From assembly GCA_015522495.1 (NCBI GenBank), contig WAMD01000031.1:1-5994 (forward strand): a DNA stretch of 5,994 nt. Direction: 5' to 3'. The translations under genes and the position numbers were made by a program. The notes beneath the pieces were generated by a model that worked only from the letters and a program-made list of their open reading frames with translations, had not been told where the DNA came from and did not search any database. The stretch comes from Nanobdellati archaeon. Its GTDB lineage: Archaea > B1Sed10-29 > WALL01 > WAMD01. Of this stretch, positions 1 to 5,711 are shown in pieces (positions within the stretch are counted from its first letter, which is position 1; every line of letters starts with the position of its first letter).

Positions 1-228
1 AAGCCAAGTGGCATGTTTGGATACGAAGTAAAGCAATACTACGATTTTTACATTCCCATATCAAATTTTGAAAAGACACTTGTCGATTTTATCTATTACA
101 GGGAACCCATCCCAAAGACAGCATTCCGCGCTATTTACAAGCGATGTGATCTAGACCTAGTTAGAGGGTATTTGAAAAGAATGGGAATCAAGGGAGCTAG
201 TATTAAAGAACTGGTGAAGGTTGTTTGA
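1..228 (+). CDS. C-terminal fragment of a putative AbiEi-like/COG5340-type transcriptional regulator (5' end outside window)
   Basis: The reading frame is open from the first base (AAG CCA AGT GGC ATG...) and ends at TGA 226-228, leaving 75 residues. The ATG at 13 is probably an internal Met, because the frame continues upstream of it. The fragment has an aromatic stretch (YEVKQYYDFYIPIS) followed by NFEKTLVDFIYYR and a helical tail with DLDLVRGYLKRMGI. This order resembles the C-terminal half of AbiEi-type/COG5340 winged-helix regulators, which carry an 'EKTLLDxLYxR' segment followed by a helix with 'YLKRxG'. In type IV toxin-antitoxin loci these act as antitoxin and autorepressor beside an AbiEii nucleotidyltransferase. 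The N-terminal winged helix would lie outside the window, and the next gene downstream is a transporter, so no toxin partner is visible here. The family call rests on motif resemblance alone; an unrelated archaeal protein is possible. Confidence 0.5.
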   Translation, partial: KPSGMFGYEVKQYYDFYIPISNFEKTLVDFIYYREPIPKTAFRAIYKRCDLDLVRGYLKRMGIKGASIKELVKVV

Positions 229-230
229 TA

Positions 231-242
231 GTTTTTCCTTTC
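231..242 (+). terminator. Pyrimidine-rich possible archaeal terminator
   Basis: The run GTTTTTCCTTTC lies 3-14 bases after the TGA of the left-edge gene. Archaeal intrinsic termination uses T-rich tracts without a required hairpin. The next gene has its own TATA-like box immediately downstream, which fits a transcription boundary here. Confidence 0.35.
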
Positions 243-254
243 TGCGTAATATAA

Positions 255-263
255 CTTTTTAAG
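255..263 (+). promoter_or_regulatory. TATA-like box of the EamA transporter gene
   Basis: CTTTTTAAG is centred on about 259, which is 26-27 nt before the ATG at 286. That is the archaeal TATA-to-initiation distance, so the mRNA probably starts at or within a base or two of the start codon (leaderless). No Shine-Dalgarno sequence precedes the ATG, in agreement. Confidence 0.5.
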
Positions 264-285
264 TGTATGTTGATTAACTTCTGTG

Positions 286-1134
286 ATGATCCCGTTATTG
301 TATGGTCTAATAGCTATGCTTGGTTGGGGCATTGCAGACTTCTTAGCCAGGAAGGCAATAGATGAGATTGGAGACATCAATTCGTTATTCTGGACTCAGA
401 TGATAGGGGCAGTACTTTTGGGTGTGTACTTCTTAGTGGTCCCAAGTGAGTTTAGTTTTCCAATTACTAGTTTTAATGTTGGTCTTCTTGCCATCACTAG
501 TTTCCTCTGGGCATTTGCATATTTGGCTTTTTATAAGGCCATAAGCGTTGGAAAATTAGCAGTCGTTTCTCCGATAGGTAGTGCATGGGGAGCTCTAGGA
601 GCCATAATAGGTTTCTTTGTCTTTGGTGAGGTTCTTTCCTTGTTTGGATATTTGGGAGTTAGTTTAGTAGTGCTTGGTGTCATTCTTGCATCCACAAAGC
701 TCTCCGAGTTGAGAGGAAGAATAAAGTTAGACAGCGGAGTTGTCTATGCGCTGATAGCTTTTGGTATGTGGGGTGTGTTGTTTAGCCTACTGAAACTTGT
801 GTATGCAGGGGGAGAGGTCACCATACCCTTCTTGCTAAAGGCAATAACAGTTTTTCTTCTACTAATTATATTCTTTATCAGAAAGATACCCATTAGATGG
901 TCCAGGAGAGCATCCCTTTATGTTTTCGGAGTAGGATTACTTGATACAATCGCTTTTGTTAGTATGACCACTGGCTTGCAGAAGGGGTTTGTTTCAATCG
1001 TTGGGCCAGTTGCCTCCACATTTCCAGCGGTTACGGTCTGTTTGGCCTATATCTTCCTGAAGGAAAGACTTGAGCTGAACCAGTGGGTAGGTATCCTTTC
1101 AATAATTGCTGGAATAGTTATGCTTTCTTTGTGA
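286..1134 (+). CDS. EamA/DMT-superfamily membrane transporter
   Basis: This is a 282-residue polytopic membrane protein of the drug/metabolite transporter superfamily, which moves small metabolites across the cytoplasmic membrane; the substrate cannot be read from the sequence. Hydrophobic helices fill almost the whole chain (about ten), separated by short charged loops such as STKLSELRGRIK and RKIPIRWSRR. The protein shows the internal EamA duplication: an acidic 'FGE' before a glycine-rich helix in the first half (near residue 115), matched by 'LKERLELNQWVG' and the last helix in the second half. Length matches the usual 280-300. The first two codons could be GTG ATG; I chose the ATG because the TATA box predicts initiation there. 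The first helix (IPLLYGLIAMLGWGIADF) is complete from this start. A gap of 67 bases to the next gene, with its own promoter-like signals, suggests it is transcribed alone. Confidence 0.9.
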   Translation: MIPLLYGLIAMLGWGIADFLARKAIDEIGDINSLFWTQMIGAVLLGVYFLVVPSEFSFPITSFNVGLLAITSFLWAFAYLAFYKAISVGKLAVVSPIGSAWGALGAIIGFFVFGEVLSLFGYLGVSLVVLGVILASTKLSELRGRIKLDSGVVYALIAFGMWGVLFSLLKLVYAGGEVTIPFLLKAITVFLLLIIFFIRKIPIRWSRRASLYVFGVGLLDTIAFVSMTTGLQKGFVSIVGPVASTFPAVTVCLAYIFLKERLELNQWVGILSIIAGIVMLSL

Positions 1135-1144
1135 ACATGTCACA
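1130..1144. repeat. Inverted repeat TGTGA-5-TCACA at the end of the transporter gene
   Basis: TGTGA (1130-1134) and TCACA (1140-1144) are exact reverse complements separated by ACATG. The left arm includes the transporter stop codon. It could be a protein-binding site or a small RNA hairpin at the 3' end; five-base arms can also arise by chance. Confidence 0.3.
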
Positions 1145-1147
1145 TTA

Positions 1148-1165
1148 CTAGTTAGATCTAACCAG
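1148..1165. promoter_or_regulatory. Palindrome GTTAGATCTAAC, possible operator upstream of the acetyltransferase gene
   Basis: Positions 1151-1162 form a perfect 12-base palindrome. The flanks extend it to 18 bases with one mismatched pair (1150/1163). It ends just before a weak TATA-like box at 1171-1179, where a dimeric archaeal repressor or activator would be expected to act on the promoter. Function is inferred from symmetry and position only. Confidence 0.4.
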
Positions 1166-1170
1166 CAAGA

Positions 1171-1179
1171 CTAATAACC
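1171..1179 (+). promoter_or_regulatory. Weak TATA-like box of the acetyltransferase gene
   Basis: CTAATAACC is centred near 1175, 27 nt before the ATG at 1202. The composition is a poor TATA match, but the distance is the same as for the other leaderless genes in the window, and no Shine-Dalgarno sequence precedes the start. Confidence 0.35.
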
Positions 1180-1201
1180 AGATGGGTCAATAACATACAC
1201 T

Positions 1202-1711
1202 ATGGAGAACGTTGTGCAGGATCCCAATTCAAACCGGGTCAGGATGAGGCGGGCCAGCCATAGTGATGCAGGGGTGATAACGGAGATAAGAGATTCTTGC
1301 TGGAGAGCATTTTACAAGGACTTCCTAGGTGAATCTCCAGTTGAAGACATACTCAAGTTCAGGAAGGAACACCCAACAAAAAGAGATTTTGAAGAAACAC
1401 TTTACCTGATTCTGGAGCTTGATGGAGAGCCGATAGCATATGCATCTGCAGGCTCTCTTCCCGACGATCCGAAGGGAGCATTTGTCAAGGGCATATACGT
1501 CAAACCAGAGCATATCGGTAAGGGCTATGGGACCCTGTTGCTGAATGCACTAAAGGATAAGTTTGGTAAGTTGAAGTTGAAAGTCTTGAAGGATAATAAG
1601 CGGGCGATAAGATTCTACGAGGACAACGGCTTTAAGGCCGTGGGGGAGGAGAAAGCTAGAATTGGTGGTCATCTGCTGGACAGCCTGGTGATGGAATGGA
1701 CAAATAGATAA
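1202..1711 (+). CDS. GNAT-family N-acetyltransferase
   Basis: This is a 169-residue cytoplasmic acetyl-CoA-dependent acyltransferase of the GNAT fold, close in style to RimI-like enzymes; the acceptor amine is unknown. The fold runs from about residue 13 (VRMRRAS, first strand) to the end. Motif A is FVKGIYVKPEHIGKGYG (94-110): the strand, then the pyrophosphate-binding GKGYG loop. Motif B is NKRAIRFYEDNGF (132-144), the usual 'N..A..FYe..GF' signature. The position normally Gln/Arg in the Q/R-x-x-G-x-G/A loop is Ile105, a mild departure. The first dozen residues (MENVVQDPNSNR) are polar and lie outside the domain; Met15 at 1244 is an alternative start, but I kept 1202 because it sits at leaderless distance from a TATA-like sequence. 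The stop codon touches the stop of the convergent HAD gene. Confidence 0.85.
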   Translation: MENVVQDPNSNRVRMRRASHSDAGVITEIRDSCWRAFYKDFLGESPVEDILKFRKEHPTKRDFEETLYLILELDGEPIAYASAGSLPDDPKGAFVKGIYVKPEHIGKGYGTLLLNALKDKFGKLKLKVLKDNKRAIRFYEDNGFKAVGEEKARIGGHLLDSLVMEWTNR

Positions 1712-3016
1712 TCATATAATCTTTTTCATATCACTTATGTTAGTAATCACATAATCTGGAATGAACACTATATCTTGCTTTTCCCTTTTTAACCATATGG
1801 TTTTCATAGATAAGAATCTAGCCTCTTTAATGTTAGCAAGTTTGTCGTCAACTAAATAGCAGTTTTGTGGCTTCACCCGAGCTTTCTCCATGAATATCTT
1901 GTAAAGCTCGTCATTGGGTTTTCTAGAATGGTATTCTCCACTGAATACAGCAGTGGATACGTAGCTGTAAAGATTGAATTTACTCATCAAGTACTCTCCC
2001 CAGTTCTTTGGAAGATTGGACAATACACCTATGCGAACCCCCTTGTTTTTCAAGTACTCCATAACAGCCTTTGCCTTTGGGTTCAATTTTATTGAGTTGA
2101 GCATTTTTTCTTCTGCTTTCCTAGGTACAACCTTGTTGAAAGCATCTTTTGTAATACCCCCTAGGCTATACTTCACGTAGACTTCCTTTATGGCTTTGTA
2201 TTTTACGTCTTTATTTTTTCTTTTTGTTATAGGTAGAAGGACGTCTTTGATTATATGTCCCTTGGTGAACACGGTTCCCATTAAGTCTAATATGACAATT
2301 TTATTATTTGATAGCCTTTTACCTTTTATATGGATTATATCCAGCAATTCCCTTATGTTTGTGATGGAGTAATCTGCAGGGGTTGGATTTTTCCTTTTCT
2401 CCTTGGTCACTAGAACGCTTGTTATCCCAACATTTTTAGCACCAATTATATCCCTCTCAATTGAGTCCCCTACCATAACAGCTTCTTCTGGCAGGCAGTT
2501 TCCTTTTTTCAATGCTAAAAGAAAGATAGATGGATGGGGTTTTTCCTTTCCACTCTCTTCACTCGTAACTATAAAATCTATGTATTTAGATATTCCAAGT
2601 TTTTCTAATTTTTTTATTTGTACATGGGCCATTAGATCGGATATAACACCAATCTTTATGTTATTTTCTTTTATTGTATTCAGAGTTTCTTTTACTCGTG
2701 GGGATAGTCTTAGGTGGGAATATACATTGTTCCAAAACACCTCAGTTATTTTATCCAGTACTTTCGGATCCAGGGATAATCCTAATAACTCAAACATGCG
2801 TTGGAAATACAAGAACCTGTTGTGCATTGACGCTGTGCCACTGAGTTCTATATAAATTTGAGCTCTTGCCTTTGTATATGTCTGGAGGAATACTTTTTTA
2901 TTTAGGAGCGGATAACGCTTTTTTAAGAAGTTGTAGGCTTTGTTGAGCCCGTATTCATAAGCCTTTGAGCTATTGCATATTGTATCATCAATATCTAGCA
3001 ACACAAGCTTTATCAT
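1712..3016 (-). CDS. Tandem two-domain HAD-superfamily hydrolase
   Basis: These 434 residues contain two complete haloacid dehalogenase-type domains, roughly 1-228 and 236-434; a typical family member has one. HADs are Mg-dependent enzymes, mostly phosphatases, that use an Asp nucleophile. Domain 1 has motif I DIDDT (D8, D10), motif II GVISD (S126), a Lys in EKPHP (K159) and motif IV VGDSIERD (D184, D189), with a helical cap between motifs I and II: a full active set. Domain 2 has D244 in DLMGT, S333 in GVLSN, K366 in SRKPN and VDDKLAN (D390, D391, N395), but Met246 replaces the second motif I Asp. Both domains end alike (DYSITNIRELLDII and DYVITNISDMKKII), pointing to duplication and fusion. 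The gene is A/T-richer than its neighbours. The ATG start lies 26 nt from a good TATA box. The substrate is unknown. Confidence 0.88.
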   Translation of the reverse strand: MIKLVLLDIDDTICNSSKAYEYGLNKAYNFLKKRYPLLNKKVFLQTYTKARAQIYIELSGTASMHNRFLYFQRMFELLGLSLDPKVLDKITEVFWNNVYSHLRLSPRVKETLNTIKENNIKIGVISDLMAHVQIKKLEKLGISKYIDFIVTSEESGKEKPHPSIFLLALKKGNCLPEEAVMVGDSIERDIIGAKNVGITSVLVTKEKRKNPTPADYSITNIRELLDIIHIKGKRLSNNKIVILDLMGTVFTKGHIIKDVLLPITKRKNKDVKYKAIKEVYVKYSLGGITKDAFNKVVPRKAEEKMLNSIKLNPKAKAVMEYLKNKGVRIGVLSNLPKNWGEYLMSKFNLYSYVSTAVFSGEYHSRKPNDELYKIFMEKARVKPQNCYLVDDKLANIKEARFLSMKTIWLKREKQDIVFIPDYVITNISDMKKII

Positions 3017-3037
3017 ATCAATTAAAACGTAGGTAGA

Positions 3038-3045
3038 TTATATAT
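3038..3045 (-). promoter_or_regulatory. TATA box of the tandem HAD gene
   Basis: On the - strand this reads TATATAAT, preceded by the purine-rich AAACGAA (BRE-like). Its centre near 3042 is about 26 nt from the ATG at 3016, so the transcript is probably leaderless; no ribosome binding site is present. The box lies only about ten bases beyond the stop codon of the upstream kinase gene. Confidence 0.6.
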
Positions 3046-3054
3046 TCGTTTAAG

Positions 3055-3864
3055 CTACTTAACTTTCATCCTCTTTTTCTTCCTTAACTCTTCCATCAGT
3101 CTTTCCTGTAACTCATCCAGTTTTATTGACAAACCCAGTCCAAGCAAAAGGGAGTTAAAGCTCTCGTCCAATGGCAGGGAATTGTTCACATCTATCTCAA
3201 AAACATCTTCGTTTCCAAAGTTCTCCCATGCCTTCTTGTAAACGCCCTTCCAGCTCTTTGGAACCCAGCTAGTCTTAGACAGTCTCTTGTACCTTTCGAA
3301 GTCTTTTTTCATCCTCTCAACCAGCTCCGCCTCCGCCTCTTTCGGGCTGGAGTAAGCCTTGTCCGTCCCTCTCTTTGCGGTAAACACCCTTCTTCCGGCT
3401 ACGTCTGGATCAACCTTAACCAATATATTTATTCCATCAGCGTAGAATGGTGCTAGGTTGGAATCAACTATTGGAATGACTCCCTCTTTGAGGGCTTTTT
3501 TTATCTTCTTACTTATCTTTCTATCTATCTCCAGGTCAATCCTTAAGTCCTTTTTGAGATCGTTCACAAATTCGTCAATACTCCTCCCTCTCTCCTCGGC
3601 TAGCTCTCTGAAGACCTCTCCGCTTGATATTCGTCTCACTTTTAGACCAGCTAGCTCTAGCTCCTCTGCGAGCATATCTGCCAGTGTGCTCCTCCCAGAG
3701 CCGTGGATGAAGCTACCGAGTACTATAGGCCTTGGATTTTTTCTTAGATAGCCTACTATATCCCATACTAATTTTTCTTTTGTTATTGCTTCTTCTGTGT
3801 GTTTCTGCATGTATGTTATGATGGATGCGAAGTTTTTAATGATTTCAATTAGCAGTTTACCCAT
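3055..3864 (-). CDS. Divergent archaeal cytidylate kinase-like P-loop protein
   Basis: This 269-residue P-loop NMP-kinase-fold protein is longer than archaeal cytidylate kinases (about 180-190). The core begins near residue 46: PIVLGSFIHGSGRSTLADML (P-loop), then RISSGEVFRELAEERG (79-93), which matches the archaeal Cmk 'SxGExFRxxAxERG' motif, then IDLEIDRKI (109-117), a lid-like RRVFTAKRG (158-166) and a RYKRL helix (191-195). Departures: Arg58 sits where Walker A has Lys (or Thr in some archaeal Cmks), Phe52 replaces its first Gly, and the GRLAG-like substrate segment is VDSNLAPFYA. There is an N-terminal extension of about 45 residues, a Trp/Lys-rich insert after 196 and a basic C-terminal tail. 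The start overlaps the aminotransferase stop (TAATG) with no ribosome binding site, implying translational coupling; Met19 (3810) is an alternative. CMP/dCMP phosphorylation is possible but doubtful, and a different substrate is plausible. Confidence 0.75.
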   Translation of the reverse strand: MGKLLIEIIKNFASIITYMQKHTEEAITKEKLVWDIVGYLRKNPRPIVLGSFIHGSGRSTLADMLAEELELAGLKVRRISSGEVFRELAEERGRSIDEFVNDLKKDLRIDLEIDRKISKKIKKALKEGVIPIVDSNLAPFYADGINILVKVDPDVAGRRVFTAKRGTDKAYSSPKEAEAELVERMKKDFERYKRLSKTSWVPKSWKGVYKKAWENFGNEDVFEIDVNNSLPLDESFNSLLLGLGLSIKLDELQERLMEELRKKKRMKVK

Positions 3865-5060
3865 TAGCCGTTATTAGATCTCATGAACCTCTCCAACCTG
3901 TTAAACGCCTCCCCCATGACCTCAATCGGAGGAAGGAACACTACTCTGAAATGGGATTTACCATAACTGCCGAACCCAGAACCGTGGACGACTAGGACGT
4001 GTTCTTGGTGGAGGAAGTCAAGGACGAAGTCTTTATCCGTTTTCCACCTGTCACCTAGTTCAACCTTTGGGAATATGTAGAAAGCCCCTTCTGGCTTTGT
4101 TGCAGATATCCCAGGTATCTCGTTTAGCCTCTTCCAGGCGAAGTCTCTCCTTTCTCTCAGGAGTTTCATCCTTTCTTTTAGATAATCCATCGGCCCGGTC
4201 AAAGCAGCCAGAAAGCCATATTGTGCAGGTGTATTAGCTGATAATCTGAGTCTCAACAGCTTGTTTATCCCCTCCCAAAAATCGTCAAGCACACCATCAT
4301 TATCTATTCTGTACATGTACCCAAGTCTCCAACCTGTGGCAAAGTATACCTTTGATGCGCCGTTCATAACAATGACAGGAACATCTTTTGTTAAGGAGCC
4401 AGGGCTGATATGCTTTTTGTCGTAGGTCATTATATCATATATTTCATCGCTCACTACAGGTAAGTCGTATTCCCCAGCTAGGTCTAGTATCTCCTTTATC
4501 ATCTTCTTATCGTACACTGCCCCAGTCGGGTTATTTGGATTTATCACGCATATCGCAGCTGTGTTGTCATTTATCTTCCTTCTCATATCGTCCAAGTCTG
4601 GTTGCCATCCGCTTTCTTCAGTGGTCTTGTACTCAACAGACTCCTTTCCCATCGTCTTTGTCAATGCAAGGTATGGAGGGTAGCTAGGGCTAGGGACTAG
4701 GAACTCGGCGCCAGGTATGGCTAGGGTTAGGAACGTAAATTGGAGGGCTTCGGTGACGGCCACAGTTACCCTCACATCTTCCGCACTGATGCTTACGCCG
4801 TTCTTTTTCTTTTCCCTTTTGGCGATGGCTTCCCTGAGTTCTGGTATCCCTTCGCTTGGACCATACTGATTCTTTCCCTCCTTGATTGCTTTGCAGAAGG
4901 CTTCCTTCGCATGATTCGGCGCATCCAGTCCAAATGGCACAGGATCTCCTATGTTGAGCTTCATCACCTTTATGCCCTTTTTCTCTAGCTCTCTAGCTGG
5001 AAGGATAACATCCCTAATCGCGTACTCTATCTCTAGTACTTTGTGATTCACTTGTATCAT
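3864..5060 (-). CDS. alaT: Alanine aminotransferase-like class I PLP aminotransferase
   Basis: This 398-residue fold-type I PLP enzyme is full length for the family. It probably transfers the amino group between alanine and 2-oxoglutarate (pyruvate/glutamate) in the cytoplasm. It aligns in my memory almost without gaps to the Thermococcales alanine aminotransferase type, sharing EYAIRD, PARELEKKGIKV, LTGPMDYLKE and PGIS-TKP-GAFYIFPK. Visible key residues are the NPNNPTG motif (174-180), DEIY (205-208, pyridine-N Asp and Tyr), the Schiff-base lysine K237 in NGASKVYF, R245 in GWRLGY (phosphate contact) and R372 in HFRVVF (substrate carboxylate). The ATG is preceded by AGGTGAG with 5 nt spacing. 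The stop overlaps the next gene's start by one base, so the two are likely one operon. Related enzymes can also accept aspartate, aromatic or branched amino acids, so the substrate assignment is less certain than the fold. Confidence 0.9.
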   Translation of the reverse strand: MIQVNHKVLEIEYAIRDVILPARELEKKGIKVMKLNIGDPVPFGLDAPNHAKEAFCKAIKEGKNQYGPSEGIPELREAIAKREKKKNGVSISAEDVRVTVAVTEALQFTFLTLAIPGAEFLVPSPSYPPYLALTKTMGKESVEYKTTEESGWQPDLDDMRRKINDNTAAICVINPNNPTGAVYDKKMIKEILDLAGEYDLPVVSDEIYDIMTYDKKHISPGSLTKDVPVIVMNGASKVYFATGWRLGYMYRIDNDGVLDDFWEGINKLLRLRLSANTPAQYGFLAALTGPMDYLKERMKLLRERRDFAWKRLNEIPGISATKPEGAFYIFPKVELGDRWKTDKDFVLDFLHQEHVLVVHGSGFGSYGKSHFRVVFLPPIEVMGEAFNRLERFMRSNNG

Positions 5061-5065
5061 GGTTG

Positions 5066-5072
5066 CTCACCT
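5066..5072 (-). promoter_or_regulatory. Ribosome binding site of the aminotransferase gene
   Basis: On the - strand this is AGGTGAG, complementary to the archaeal 16S 3' end, five bases before the ATG at 5060. It fixes the start codon and marks this gene as leadered, unlike the leaderless genes elsewhere in the window. Confidence 0.7.
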
Positions 5073-5097
5073 AGAATTTGGGATTTACGAACTGAGG

Positions 5098-5107
5098 ATT
5101 TAAAAAT
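5098..5107 (-). promoter_or_regulatory. TATA-like box of the aminotransferase-kinase operon
   Basis: On the - strand this is ATTTTTAAAT, centred near 5102. Initiation about 26 nt downstream (near 5076) would give a leader of about 16 nt carrying the AGGTGAG site. Its T-run also follows the stop codon of the upstream gene by about 17 bases, so it could double as a terminator. Confidence 0.5.
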
Positions 5108-5123
5108 GTGAGTTGTTTTGTTC

Positions 5124-5672
5124 TTAGTCTTCTAGTATATGGAGCTCTGCTTCTATCCCTTTTTTCTTTAGTATCTCAGCCACCCCTCTGGCGTGTCCTT
5201 TTCCTAAAATGGCTAATATAGACTTACCCGTTTTTAGGTGTTCTATTATCCTCTGAGCCATGTATTGATCTGTTTTTTCAACATTCTCTCTAAGTTTTTC
5301 ACTGTACTCCATTACTTCCTCATGAGTTTGTGGTAAAGCATTATACCATTTTTCGAATTCTCTCTGAAGTTCCTTTGAGCTGATTCCTTCTAGTTTAGCC
5401 CCAGAGTCCATCATTGCTTTCAAGAGGATGCCAATGTATAATTCAAACCCATTCGGCGAGTTGGCTATTTCCCCAAGTCTACTAGGATTTTTTTCGATTG
5501 TATCTACAGCTCTTTGCACAAATCTTCGTATTTCTTCTGGAGATGCATCTGTGAATCCTTCATATAATATAACATCAGGCTTTTCTTTATGTATTTTGTA
5601 TACTTCAAATCCTTTATGCCCTGGATGTCCGTGATGTTCACCAATTATTATCACTTTTTTAGGCATTGACAT
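5124..5672 (-). CDS. Small soluble ChaN/EreA/TraB (Tiki)-superfamily protein
   Basis: This is a 182-residue soluble protein with no signal peptide or membrane helix. It begins with IIIGEHHGHPGH, a strand followed by the GExH signature (G11, E12, H13). It then has ILYEG (E38, G39), a helical middle, TDQYMAQRI (134-142), which matches the 'RDxxMA' helix of the superfamily, and AILGKGHARGV with the GxxH-type signature (G157, H160). The superfamily includes ChaN haem-binding lipoproteins, erythromycin esterases, TraB/PrgY and the Tiki metalloproteases; the paired Glu and His residues form the active or metal site. Small archaeal stand-alone members have no role that I know of. The start is ATG 5672: GGTGAT lies three bases upstream and the predicted transcription start lies between it and a TTG at 5708, which would add 12 residues. 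A second ATG at 5666 is possible. The gene has its own promoter. Confidence 0.7.
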   Translation of the reverse strand: MSMPKKVIIIGEHHGHPGHKGFEVYKIHKEKPDVILYEGFTDASPEEIRRFVQRAVDTIEKNPSRLGEIANSPNGFELYIGILLKAMMDSGAKLEGISSKELQREFEKWYNALPQTHEEVMEYSEKLRENVEKTDQYMAQRIIEHLKTGKSILAILGKGHARGVAEILKKKGIEAELHILED

Positions 5673-5675
5673 CTT

Positions 5676-5681
5676 ATCACC
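5676..5681 (-). promoter_or_regulatory. Ribosome binding site GGTGAT deciding the start of the Tiki-like gene
   Basis: On the - strand this reads GGTGAT, matching the extreme 3' end of the anti-Shine-Dalgarno. Three bases separate it from ATG 5672, equivalent to about seven from a GGAGG core, which is optimal. It supports 5672 rather than TTG 5708 or ATG 5666. Confidence 0.6.
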
Positions 5682-5711
5682 ATATACTATTGCACGATTA
5701 ATACACAATTT

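Noticed and set aside
13..228. A complete 71-residue protein starting at ATG 13
   Set aside because: The frame is open through base 1, no ribosome binding site or TATA signal can be seen, and the visible part looks like the C-terminal section of a longer protein.
1130..1144. CRP-type binding site (TGTGA...TCACA)
   Set aside because: The spacer is five bases rather than six, the left arm overlaps the stop codon, and the other signals are archaeal, where classical CRP regulation is not expected. Kept only as an inverted repeat.
2403..2855. 150-codon open frame on the + strand
   Set aside because: It is wholly antisense to the HAD gene's first domain, which has intact catalytic motifs; the predicted peptide shows no recognisable domain.
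3458..3751. 97-codon open frame on the + strand
   Set aside because: Antisense to the kinase-like gene's P-loop and Cmk motifs; its Ser/Leu-rich composition is typical of an antisense shadow.
4740..4988. 82-codon open frame on the + strand
   Set aside because: Antisense to the well-conserved N-terminal half of the aminotransferase; no independent start signal.
5673..5708. TTG at 5708 as start of the Tiki-like gene, adding 12 residues
   Set aside because: It lies upstream of the transcription start predicted from the TATA-like box, has no ribosome binding site, and the added residues precede the first core strand. GGTGAT before ATG 5672 is the better signal.
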